From contig JABVXV010000137.1 in assembly GCA_013365325.1 (NCBI GenBank), forward strand, positions 62,001 to 126,000: a DNA stretch of 64,000 nt, read 5' to 3'. Shown here in pieces: positions 39,801 to 51,099 of the stretch (the stretch's first letter is position 1; the number at the start of each line of letters is the position of its first letter). Made by a program: the position numbers and the translations under genes. The DNA comes from Dipetalonema caudispina (lineage: Eukaryota > Nematoda > Chromadorea > Rhabditida > Onchocercidae). The notes beneath the pieces are model-generated. The model worked only from the letters and a program-made list of their open reading frames with translations. It made no database searches and was not told the origin of the DNA.

Positions 39801-42800
39801 TTCCACTGAAACAAACAAATTTGAAACTGAAGTGTCAAATTAAACCGCACTTGAGGTTCATCTTTGGCCATTGCACACATTTGTTCGGGATCAAGCTCAA
39901 TTGGATCATACCGAAGCTTAGCCTTAGTACAAGCTTTCAGATTCTGACTTCCCACCGGCAGATAACTATCACGTTTCACCCATCTGAATCAGTACATCGA
40001 CAGGATGAATATATAAGCTCGACAGTGTGTTCTATTTTAACATATTTGATTCTATAATTCTCGCATATAAATATCATGAATATAGCATACAATTTTGATT
40101 CACTCAAATCCAAGAGAATTCTTTATTTAGTATTCAAAATAAAGTCAGTATAGAAAAAAAAGACAAAAAATTGGCAGCTTTTGAGAAAGCGTCAGCCACA
40201 TTTTGTGAGTAAACTCAAAATATTATTATAAATTGTCCGGAAAATTACCTAAACAAAAATCAACGAAAAGACTATGCTTACTTAAACGCATCAAGGTGGA
40301 CTGCATTTGTAGTTCTGTACTCCCCGGAAGAATTTTTAGAGACACCAATTTCCATTAGCATATTCAAACCATGTACTGCAGCACGAGCTTCCACGAAAGG
40401 CCTGAAAGCTAAGGATTAAAACAGATAAGGATTAAGAACCATCAAGCAGTGAAGTAAACTAACCAATCGAATGAATCGCCGTTATAAGTGACGAACACAG
40501 ATGGACGCAGCCGAATGATATGGTCAAAAAAATATTTAATAACGGCTTTTTCGTCAGGCAAATTGATAACTCGGAATATTCCCTTAAAGATTTTCGAAAA
40601 TTAAGATATGCTAAAAATGAGGCATAAGGGAAATTCTGAGATATTAATCTAAAAAATTCTACGCCACATTAATCACACAACAAATAAGTTCAAGTAAAAC
40701 AAAAAAATAAATGCATCCACACTTCCTTATATGAAAAAGTAAGGAATTTCTTTGCAATTCATTTTAAAAGGAAAAGGCAACAGCATTACTACACCAAAAT
40801 GAGCACAGCGTGTCCTATTTATCAATGTACAATTGATCAATTTCCAGTAAAGATTACCTTATACTCCGGTCTTGGAGTATACTCAAAATCGTCCACATCG
40901 GTGGAAATAATTTGCCTATTAATAATTAAGAAACCATTTCCATTGACCATATACGAAATCATCATGATTTCATCAAAAGCGCTATCCGGAAATTTCAAAG
41001 GTAACTTTGTAACTTCAATATCATAAGCTAAAATAATTGGTTCCGGTGGATCGATTAGAGTTGGATGACGAGTTATTTTTGGTTTTCGATCGAAATCTCT
41101 TCCTGTTACACGATACCACAAACCTACGAATACTTCCAGATCAATGCACACTCTCATTTGATAAGGTAAATCATGTTCCCTGCAATTGCAAGCTTATTGG
41201 TGATGGAAAATTGGTGCTCTAATTTATAGGAATTAACTGATAAATTTCGCAAGTTACATATCGTCTGAATTTTTGAATTACAAAAGCTAAAAAGACAGAC
41301 TTGAAGCTGAGGGGAAGACCAAATTAGGTCATCCTATCTCACTGAATGATCGAGTTGGATAAGCAAATACTGAATTTGAGGAATGATGGCGTGCAGTAAA
41401 AAAGTAAATAGTTCTGCGAGGAATCTCTAATGAACACTTAAGAAATGATATTTATCATTTTGAAGTGAGATAAGTTCTGAAAAAAACCTCAAATCAATAA
41501 TTTTTTCTAAAACACCGCCTTCATCGAATAACACTTCCCGTGAACCAAAATGTCTAAAAATTGTTGAAAATCGTATTATGTCGAAACTTCGAGAACAAGT
41601 GTAAAAGATTTTCGTGAAGCGAAAAAAGAGAGTTTTTTGTTAGGAAAATATAGGACATATGAACCTGGTAAGAAGATTAGTATACGAAGTTGTTTGCTTT
41701 TCTCTTTCCTGATTTCTCTTCAATATTGGTGTGATATCTCTCTTAAACTTCAGAAGTTCACTTGAACTTGGAAATGAAATCTTTAAATATGTTCGTTTTA
41801 ATCCTGAGAGGTGATTTTTCTGCAAGAAAAGTGAAGATATTCTCAAGGACTTTAATTTCTTTTTGGTAATTCAAGAAAAGCTTTTTCCAAATCAATAAAT
41901 GAACCCACTAAATCAAGGTCTTCTTTTTCCACAATGTCGATAGTAATTACACTCGCATATTTCTTGGATAAATATGACAAAACTTGGTGTTCAAATGAAG
42001 GAAGCGTTGCGATATAGAGATATGGACGAAATGGATATGATACCTAAATGATAGAAATTATTTATGATATGAAATTGTTTTCTCAATCTCAGTAAAAATT
42101 TCAAGCGAAAGATAATGTTTCTTCCTTATTTCTGTCATCAACTTTATAGCATATTAGCTTTATAACCTTAAAACGTCCTCCATCTTCTTGAAGGAAATAA
42201 AAATCGCACACTGCAATAATATTTTTCGTTTCTTCATTTATCATCTCTGCCTGCAACATCAAAGACTACTCTTGATATACGTAATTTGAATTTTTTTGTT
42301 CACTTATTCGTCGAATTTCATGGAAATAATATTTTAAAGAAGACACATTTTTGGACAAACAAATTTGAAAAAAAGAAATTATTTTATGCCCAACGCAAAA
42401 TCAATTTATGTATATACATGTACACTTCATCCTTCATATAACTAAAGAGCTTCACCACAAAAGAATTTCGTATCGAAACAGTGACGACTAAAGTTTAAAT
42501 CTTTAAATATCTTTGATATAGCTTAATATTTGCTTTTGTTGTTAAAAATTTATCAAATATGGGGAAGTGGCTACACGAAATATTTTACAATCTCCAAATA
42601 AGTGCTGTTTAATTTCAACTATAATCGATCTTTGGTAATATAATGAGTAAAACTTACCGGCTGAACATTCAACAACCAAGCATTCTTCCATTCTATATCA
42701 GTGTAACGTTGGAAACCAAATTTTTGATCCAAAATTTCTAATGAGTGAATTTTTTCCAAACGAGAACCGTAACTGAAGTTATGTTTAAGAACATTACTAA

Positions 42801-43132
42801 ATGATCATAATTCGTTTAATGAAGAGCTGAATTTACAGCTGGAAATATACACATAAGAATGAAGAGATTCAATTAAAATCCGACTTTTCTAGGCCAAGCA
42901 AGTTTCAAGCAAACCAATGGCCCAAAGTCAGCCATTTCATTATTATAAGATGAAGAGTCCCTACAATTCTGTTTCTATAAGGGATCGAAGAGTATGAAAT
43001 GTTTGGGTTAAGTCAATATTCATTTAAGTTTACTTAAGTGGGAAGTATCTCGACGTTAAAACCTGAAAGTTAAATTAACGAAATCTGAAAAGACCCTCAC
43101 TTTTCCTGAACGTTATTCGTCTGTTGATCCAT
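27823..43132 (-). CDS. pole-1: DNA polymerase epsilon catalytic subunit, complete
   Basis: Leading-strand replicative polymerase with proofreading exonuclease. My model has 40 exons from ATG 43132-43101 to 27984-27823, summing to 2173 codons plus stop (human about 2286). Exonuclease motifs are intact: [14 protein letters not shown] (about residue 240), [10 protein letters not shown] and [12 protein letters not shown]. Polymerase motifs are intact: [24 protein letters not shown] and [10 protein letters not shown]. The iron-sulfur cysteines of the catalytic lobe are present: [14 protein letters not shown] plus [10 protein letters not shown]. The inactive C-terminal half is recognisable ([22 protein letters not shown]). 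Two C-terminal cysteine motifs follow: [13 protein letters not shown] with CPSC, then CTRC with CACC. The intron 37370-37586 has a GC donor. Exons 38107-37976 and 32122-31898 use an AG downstream of a decoy AG, chosen to keep the frame and the family alignment. An acceptor-like TTTGTAG sits directly before the start codon. Confidence 0.95.
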
Positions 43133-44821
43133 CTACAAATATATCAACTCAATACACTTTTCCTGTCATTTTAGCATTTCAACCTGAAAAAAAAAATTTC
43201 ATTTTTCTCCACTCCCCTTCAGCAATCTGTTATTACATTTAACAAATTGACGATGACATTCAACAATCTTTGAAACGTCCATTATTTACATTCCGTTGCA
43301 AATTCGTTACAATTGCCTCGTTTTTTTTTTTCCACGAATAATTCACGAATATTTCTTCCCGCGGTATCACGATATATCCCATCTGCAAAAAGTTCAACAG
43401 TGCAATGCTAAATTATTTTAACGAAAAGTTCGAATTACCAGTAAAAAATTCCACAACTGGGAATATAATGCCCTTTATGAAATTCTGCCAATTCGTTTCG
43501 AAGTAGTTATATTAGTTGTTTTCAACAGAAAAACTCTCAAAGATCGTAGCTTCAAGAGCACTTGGACAGGAAATTCGATACTTCGAAGTAGCTTACTGAA
43601 AATATATCAAATATAGCATGAAAAAAAAAAATGCCATTTGAATAATTTAATAAAAAGTAATCGTAAGATAATAAATTCGATTAGAACATAACAGACATTA
43701 TTAATGCCAGGTACATAATTGATAGAAATCAATGAAGATATAATTAAATTAATTAAGATTAATTAAATAATACATATGACTGTTATAATATTCTCTAATT
43801 TAATTCCTTAAAAAAATGACAATAATCACATATAATAAGGAAAATTATGCAATGATCAATTGTCAAAAATTAAATTTAAAAATTTTGGCGCGTTTTCTTT
43901 TATGAAATTTTGATGACACTAACATTGATAATGATAACAATGATAAGAAAGAAAAATCTTTGATAGAGGAAAGTTATAAGCTGAAATGAATTAATTTATC
44001 AAAGAAAAAAAAAAAAAAAAAAACTAATCAGCAATAATTGATCATTTCATATCAATTTTAAATATTTTTAATGGGATAAACAATTGTCATAACATACCCA
44101 ACATAAAATTTGCATACCAAATCGATTTTTATAATTTGTTTACATTTCATGATGGTTACTTTCACGTACGTAATTTACGTACGTCTTAGTTTTGTACCAT
44201 TTTGTTATTCGATTGAAGGAGTATTGTACGTCATAAATTTGTTAAACTATGAAACTTTTCAAATTTTATGAAAACAAAATTATGGCACTTTTTGTTTTTG
44301 TTTTTTTTTTTTTTTTGGTAAATTTGTAATTATGTTATTAGTTTATATTGTGAAGATAATTGATAAATACTTGAAATAGTTCATTTTGTTTATTGTTTTA
44401 TGCTATTATTGGGTATTCAAATTAGTTTGAATTGATATTGGATCTGTTTTACTTTACATAACTCTCAATCAGAAGATCTGAAGTTTCAAGCTAAAGATCT
44501 CAGTTGAAATCCCGTTCCTCATTGACGTCATCCAGTTTCATGCATCCGATTCGGAAAATTTTCAAAGGAATGTGCGATAGCTTTTTCTCGGAATAATAGA
44601 TTTTCCCTAGGAAGAATTATTTAATAAGTTTCAAAGTTTTACTAAGGTAACACTTACGTCTTATATGTGCGCTTTACGGGAAAAAACTTTTTTAATATGT
44701 TTTCTTTTTCATATATTTTACTTTCTGAATTCATAGTGCAGATGTATTCGTCTGTTTCAGACACTATGTGATTGCATAATAAAAACATGTTCAAATATTT
44801 ATAGATGACGTAATTTTCGTT
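43133..44821. promoter_or_regulatory. Divergent spacer and promoters of POLE and SLC35C2
   Basis: POLE leaves to the left and the SLC35C2-type gene to the right, so both promoters should lie here. It contains poly-A and poly-T tracts (43987-44008, 44305-44319), an element like CRE (TGACGTAA near 44807) and the 21-bp palindrome described separately. No exon was recognised. Confidence 0.45.
44164..44184. promoter_or_regulatory. 21-bp perfect palindrome ACGTACGTAA-t-TTACGTACGT
   Basis: Two 10-base arms (44164-44173 and 44175-44184) are exact reverse complements around one central base. It stands out from its AT-rich surroundings and lies in the spacer between two divergent genes. The half site TTACGT resembles bZIP (CREB/PAR) recognition cores. 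A regulatory role is inference only. Confidence 0.5.
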
Positions 44822-47581
44822 ATGAGGAATAGATCCGGAAATGAAGACAAAGAAGGGGAAGTGCCGGACAATGCTAATATGTGGAATATATTGGCAGGCG
44901 TGTGTATATATTATCCGCTCTCTATTGGACTTACTTTCTTTCAGAAGTGGTTCATCAAGGTTGCAACATATAAATTATTGTTTCCTTTCTTAATATTTGC
45001 ATATGTTATGTTTAAAAATTAAGCTGAGCTTCAAATAATATTTAGTTTCATGAGGTTAACTTGAATTTAAAGTTTCTTATTATAGAGTTACGAATTTCCT
45101 CTTCTTGTCGTCACTTGCCACTATGCCATCAAATACATGTTTGCCATGATCATTCGATTTATCATGGAGTATCGGGCGGATAGACGCACTCGAATTTCGT
45201 TCAAAGACCAGCTGCAATGGCTGGTACCAATTGGCATATGTGCTTCTTTGGATATTGGTGCGTTTCATTTATCTTGTTCAGAAATGATCAACAAAACTTA
45301 TTGATGCTGAACATCTTTAATAGTTCATTTCGATCTTAGTTACCATTTTGCTTACAAGAAAAAAAAAAAAAAATATGTCAGGCGAATAAGCTTCTGCTGA
45401 GCATCATCAACGAGATTAGGCTTAAACTAAGATTTCTTCAGGTTTATCAAATTGGGGTCTTAAATATGTGACAGTAAGCTTCTTTACAATGGCAAAATCG
45501 AGTAGCATTTTGTTTATGGTTACATTTGCTCTACTGTTACACTTGGAACGATGGCGGCCTATTCTTGTTATATCTGCTGGACTTATTACGTTTGGCTTAT
45601 TCCTCTTCACTTGGAGGTTTCCTTACTTTTACAACTTCTTTGTGGAGAAACACGAAAACTAAATTCAGTTACTTTTGTTATTCGATTTCTTTCATAATCA
45701 TCCAGGCGTCCTAATCTTTATTGGAATTTTTAGACGGAATTTTACGAAATGTGACATTGCTTGATACTGTATTCTTATCCTGAAATCAATAAATTGATTG
45801 CAGTGATATTGGTCTATTTCTTATTACATTGCATGTAGAGGAAGAAAGAATCTAAGTATTTCATACTTTTTAATTGCTTCTTATATATTGCATGAACATA
45901 GTAATATTTGCCTTTCCAGGTCAGTTCAGTTCGAACTTCGTGGTTTACTGTTGATTGAATTAGCAGCAGCATGTACTGGGTTGCGATGGACAGTTTCACA
46001 AATTGTTATGCAAGGAGAGGAAAAATTACTCAAACATCCACTAGATATGGTCGCGTATGTACAACCATGGATGTTTCTTGCCATCCTTCCTCTTTTCTTT
46101 ATGTATGAAGGTAATAGATTAATAAAACTCACTAACTAGCTCTAAATTAGCCATTCAGAGATGAGTTTTTGAATCTCACTAGTTTTTCATAAAAAATATA
46201 TCGTAGAGTATGTATATCTCAAATTGATATAAATTTTAGTTACGCCTTAGTACCTCACCTTATCAACTTGTTTTTTCTTAACTTGTTTTTCTAATTAAAC
46301 TGTTTATTTTCTGAGAAGAGGCTAAAGATTGGCGTATTAAAAGAGCAATGATTTGTAATCCCACCGCATCGGTGATCAGCTGAAGATACTGCAGTATTTT
46401 AAATTCTTAGTCATCAGAGATCAATTGGTTGCGTAATATTCCCGACTGTAGTTTATAATCTATAAAAAAAAAACACAGTTTAATTGAATGGCATATTTTA
46501 TCCGATGCTGTATTCGAGACTTTTTCTAATTTCATACTTTCTTCCTTTGACGTCTGCGCATTTGTTGATCTCTAAATTTTGTAGGGCATAGAAATGTGGT
46601 ATGTGTAAATAATTTTTTGTAACTACGATTGTAACAATTTTTTTGTAGTACGAATATTACCTAGTGCGGAATAATTTAAGACTAACAGTTACAGGCTCTC
46701 AGCTTTCTTTTGATAAAGTGACGCATTACCTTAATGAGCATGCGCCGTTCTACGTTTTATTTTTTATTTCTTTCGGTGGTCTCTTGGCTTTTGCAATGGA
46801 AATGGCAGGTAATATTTTGCGATTCATATATTCTTTAATATTCAAAACCCAATCAGTAGTTAAATATGAGGGAATACTCGGCATATAATATTTTTTCTTA
46901 AACTGTCCAACAAATTGTGTAATTTCTTGGTCATCGATTGGACTGTAATACAGAATACTTCCAGCTGGGGTTCATGGGGCGCTGGGAAGAATCCGACTGA
47001 GTTATCTATCCGTAAACTTGACAGTACGGTATCAGAAGTAGTGAATCATCACTATTCTTTAGTGATTGCCTTCGATTTTTAAACCACATATTTCAGAATA
47101 TCTTCTTCTTGTATATACATCGGGTATCACGTTAAACATATTTGGGATAATCAAGGTGAGACCTTGTTAAAACACTCTTTTCACAAAATCAGTCTTAGTT
47201 TTATAAAACGACTGAGATTAATGTATTCTTTATTCAACTTATCCAATATATTTCAGGAAGTAGTAACATTGTCATTGGCACATTTTATTAATGGGGATTA
47301 TTTTTCCTTGGTAAGTGAATTTATGTAAATTCGTAGATTTGAAGTTCATTAGTCAAGTGCATCATGCAAAACATTCCCAATAGTGTCCATAAAATCTTAA
47401 ATTATTTGAAATAGTATAAGCTGGGCTTTGACTACTTATATTGCAGGTTAACACGGTTGGTTTACTCTTGTGCTTCTGTGGTATGCTTTTACACGCTTTT
47501 TCAAAAAGGACATTACTGAAAAGTCGCACAAAATCGCGAATGTCAGATAGGAGGAGGCTTTTGACAGATGTCGATGCATAA
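44822..47581 (+). CDS. SLC35C2: SLC35C2-type nucleotide-sugar/triose-phosphate transporter family protein
   Basis: Multi-pass membrane protein of the early secretory pathway. SLC35C2 is linked to GDP-fucose handling and Notch fucosylation in mammals; the substrate here is not shown by sequence. Nine exons sum to 365 codons plus stop: 44822-44959, 45086-45257, 45442-45616, 45920-46110, 46585-46598, 46649-46808, 47097-47155, 47257-47310 and 47447-47581. Family signatures are seen in order: YYPLSIGLTFFQKWFIK, LSNWGLKYVTVSFFTMAKSS, LRWTVSQIVMQ, YVQPWMFLAILPLFF, TSGITLNIFGIIKEVVT and NTVGLLLCFCGMLLHAF. I count about ten hydrophobic segments. Exon 5 is only 14 bases. The C-terminal tail is short and basic, then ends in DVDA. 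The start is the first ATG in frame, 18 bases after an acceptor-like TTTATAG. Confidence 0.9.
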
Positions 47582-48856
47582 CGTCATGTGTTATATTATC
47601 CTTTCTTTTGTATACTTCGCTCTTTAGAGAGATAATACCTGCGCAAGTTTGAAAGCTGGACCAAATTCTAATAATGAGATTTGTTTGATATCGACCGTTG
47701 TTTCTATTTCCTTTATTGTAGTCCCTGTGCTCCTTACCTCCATTATCGTTTCGAGTTCAAGAAAGGGCAGTTAAAGGTACCGAAATGTGAGATGAAGTTT
47801 GGTAAACTTCATTATTCCTTGTTAAGCAGTAGGTAAACCCTAATCCAACCGTTTACTCGACATCATTCCATATGGGTTCGCATTAAGCTTTCATCTGATG
47901 GCTAAACTGTCGACTGTACTATCATCATCTGAATAACGGAACTTTCAAAAATGCATGGAAACTTTGGAAGTGTTTAGCCATCAATGTATATGAGGTGTTG
48001 ATTAGTCTAGATATCACGCATGGCAGTTATTCAATTGTAGTTTTTTATTTGGTCTTGTTTGGTCCTAGTTTCCGATTGCACACTGATACCATTCCTGTCT
48101 TACCATTTGTGTAAATTCCCTATTTGTAAATCACATTTTGTAACCTCTCTAGCGGTTGCAACCACTGCTTTACTAGTCACTACCATAACTATGTTAGCTG
48201 GCAGTTGTTACGTCATTCACCTAATTAACTAATAATATAATAAGCGCATATCAAAAGTTGTTAAGCTGAGCATGACTGTGGCAGTGATTAATAAAGACTA
48301 ATGGTACTGATTAGCACAAAGACAGAGTTAGATTAACAAAGTATGGTAGCAAAGCAAAGTTTGCAATGTTGATCTTAAGTAACTTGTGCCTAGACCTTTT
48401 TAATTTTATTCGCTCGTTGAGGTCTCCTAGCTTCGCCACACTGCCTAGCTATTATTGGGAGATTAACGTAGACGAGGTAATACCCACCCCATTCTTTCAC
48501 AGTAAATATTTGGCAATGCGTGATATGTAGGTAATGTCAAAAATGGGAAAGTCATAAGAGATGAAATATAGGAAACAATGAACTTTTCTGGCACTCAATT
48601 CGCATGATTTCACGGATTTCATTTTGCAAAAAGTTTCATCACACAAAAACAACAAGACATATGAAAGTTTCACACTATGAACAAGAGAGAAAAAAAGAAA
48701 TAATAAGGGTAAAGTTGTGGAGAAGTAGTTCACTCATTTAATATGTAGGAATGTACAGATCTCTGAAGAAAGAGACCATAATAGAGTCTACTAAAACTGA
48801 GGACGAGGTATTGACGATTTTTTCTTTGAATAAATCAAAATCTAGAGAAGATAACG
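47582..48856. other. Convergent 3' spacer (SLC35C2 and IP6K)
   Basis: Contains the 3' ends of two facing genes, with an AATAAA on the plus strand at 48290-48295. No exon, tRNA-like element or repeat family was recognised. Base composition is less extreme than in the introns. Confidence 0.5.
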
Positions 48857-51099
48857 TCAAGTTAGGCATCGATTAATGATATCCATAAGCGAACTAATCA
48901 AGAAATCCAACCCTAACAAGTAACCATCATCAGGCCCGATATATCTTACATCATCCAGCAAAGTGGAGCACGTTGAATGAGCAAAATCAATCATTCGCAG
49001 ATCAATAGATGTATCGTCACGTTTTTTACCGTCAAATGCAATCAGCAGGGAACTGGAAAAGAATCGATAGCCATCAGCTTCGGCTAGTCGCTGTAAGATA
49101 AGCAATGGTAAGTTAAAGAAGGAGAAAGAGCCATTACGATTTAATCAAAAACCTATGCCACATGAGGGACAAATCTTTTCGCCACATTATGAACTAAATA
49201 CTAGATAATTTGCAATAATTTCAGTTTATCGACTTCAAAACAACGTTAATAACACGTCCCTTTCTCCAGCACATATCGCATGTCTACATTATGTTTACGC
49301 CGTCTTCATACAATATAGTCACGCACCTTTCTTAAAGTGGTTAGTTTTTTCAGCAGTGCAGTGCTTCGTATCTTCCCAGCATTAATAAAATATTCAGCTA
49401 ATGTCTCGCGAAACATTTCACAGCTCATTTGTCTGCCCGCATATTTGTTTACGTAAACGTATGTACCAATTTCTTCTCTAAACACTAAGTTAAAATGAAT
49501 TTACATTTCTGAATAAACAATTGCAAATAAGAAAGATTAAATTTTGTTCCTCAGGAACGCAGATAAAGAAGATCAAAGTAAATTTTGTCCACTAGCGATA
49601 AAATATAATTTAATTGAAATCCGTAGCTAAAGGATAAGAATGTGACGTGAACTACTGAACAATTCTCAAACGAAATTACCTATATAACTGCATTCCAACA
49701 AGCCGAATCCCAATGGAAGCGCTTGTGGATTCGCGACATTTATTGGTTTGGGATTGTCGTTTCTGATCAGTTGCGTCATCCCCGTACTGTCGTGTACCCA
49801 TTTTCAAATCCATAACAGATGGACGTGAAAACCGGGATACCGTATTTTCTAAGAGCAAAAACAATGCGTAACCCTATAAAAGGGAGGTTATACGACAACT
49901 TAGAATGACGCAGGAAAAAACTATATTCCATCAGGATATATAATTTGAGCAATTTTTCTTTTAAATATTAGCAACAATAAATAGAGCACCAACACGATTG
50001 AATGGACACTTTTAGCGGGTATCCAACAGGAACTGATGGCAAGGGTATTCTTCTGTTTCTAGAAGAAAGCGTTAAGACCGTTTGCTGGCTGCAATGATAA
50101 TGTTAAAGCGAAAACACACATATAAAAGGAGGAGAAAGTGAAGGAGGAGGATTCACCCTTCACGCTTTGCCATAAAATGCAGTATTCGTGAAATATTTCA
50201 ACCGAATAAGGCTTCCTTTCTCCTTTCTTTTTTGTGAAAAACGCTTCTCAAAGCTTACCTTTAATAACTTTTGTACTGATCTAGTCTGACACTGTTTCGC
50301 CCATTCATTGAAATGCTGATCTGATTCGACTCTACCATTTTTGTTCAACCGAAAAATAAGCTGCTTTTCACTGGATGACGGATTCTGATGGCATAAAACG
50401 GGTCTATCTGTGGTTAATACCAAACCATCTTCTCGAGAATTCCGAGGTTGGATACTTACTGTACCTGAATTGCAAAAAAAACAAATCCTTAAATTTGAAA
50501 TCTAAGAATTTAAGGTTTTCCATATGAAACAACAATGTAAGACAAATTATTTAACTGCGCACAAAATTAACGGAGATCGTCGGGAAGTGATCCAACATAG
50601 CATACAAACGCATCCGGACAAGTAAAAAGCTATGCCCCTGCATATTTCCAGTTTTTCTGCAGAAGAAAAAACTTGATCTGCTGAATCGACAGAAGGTTCA
50701 ACAATGTGAAATCGAAGGCAAATATTAAACGTGACGTGTAGCCACTTCCACCATCTGGAAACGCCGAAAATATTCATTACAAATTCAGAGGTAAGGCGGA
50801 AGGTCATCCATGATTTCCAGAAAGTCAAGATCAACCGATGGGAGTAACTTTACAGTTGGTGCGCGCAACCTGCTCAACTATAATCGTCAGCTTCAGCCAT
50901 TATTATAATACATCAAAAAAGATAAATAAAAAGAAATTAAGCTCAAACCACAACAATGCGCTGTGAATGGTGCAAAACGGTCGCCAATTTCTTTATAAAA
51001 AGCCAATTCTTTTGAATTCAATGGCTTACAAATATGTCCGCCACATGTAAATATTCCAAAATGTCCACCAACTTGATGCGAGAAACCTGTCACATTCAT
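48857..51099 (-). CDS. Inositol hexakisphosphate kinase (IP6K family)
   Basis: Makes 5-diphosphoinositol pentakisphosphate from InsP6 with ATP. Six exons sum to 325 codons plus stop: 51099-50949, 50877-50836, 50464-50259, 49873-49680, 49477-49327 and 49090-48857. The N-terminal HQVGGHFGI block is typical of IP6Ks. The inositol-binding motif is [16 protein letters not shown] (family PxxxDxKxG). [12 protein letters not shown] is the SSLL motif. RMIDFAHST carries the catalytic-site [18 protein letters not shown] is the C-terminal family end. The protein is about 100 residues shorter than vertebrate IP6Ks because the Ser-rich middle segment is reduced. The 42-base second exon is the weakest part; it was chosen because it joins both neighbours in phase. 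The start follows an acceptor-like TTTTTAG by two bases. Confidence 0.88.

Noticed and set aside
48497..48733. 78-codon minus-strand open frame in the SLC35C2/IP6K spacer
   Set aside because: Hydrophobic and AT-driven composition, no motif, and it lies in a region expected to be 3' untranslated sequence.
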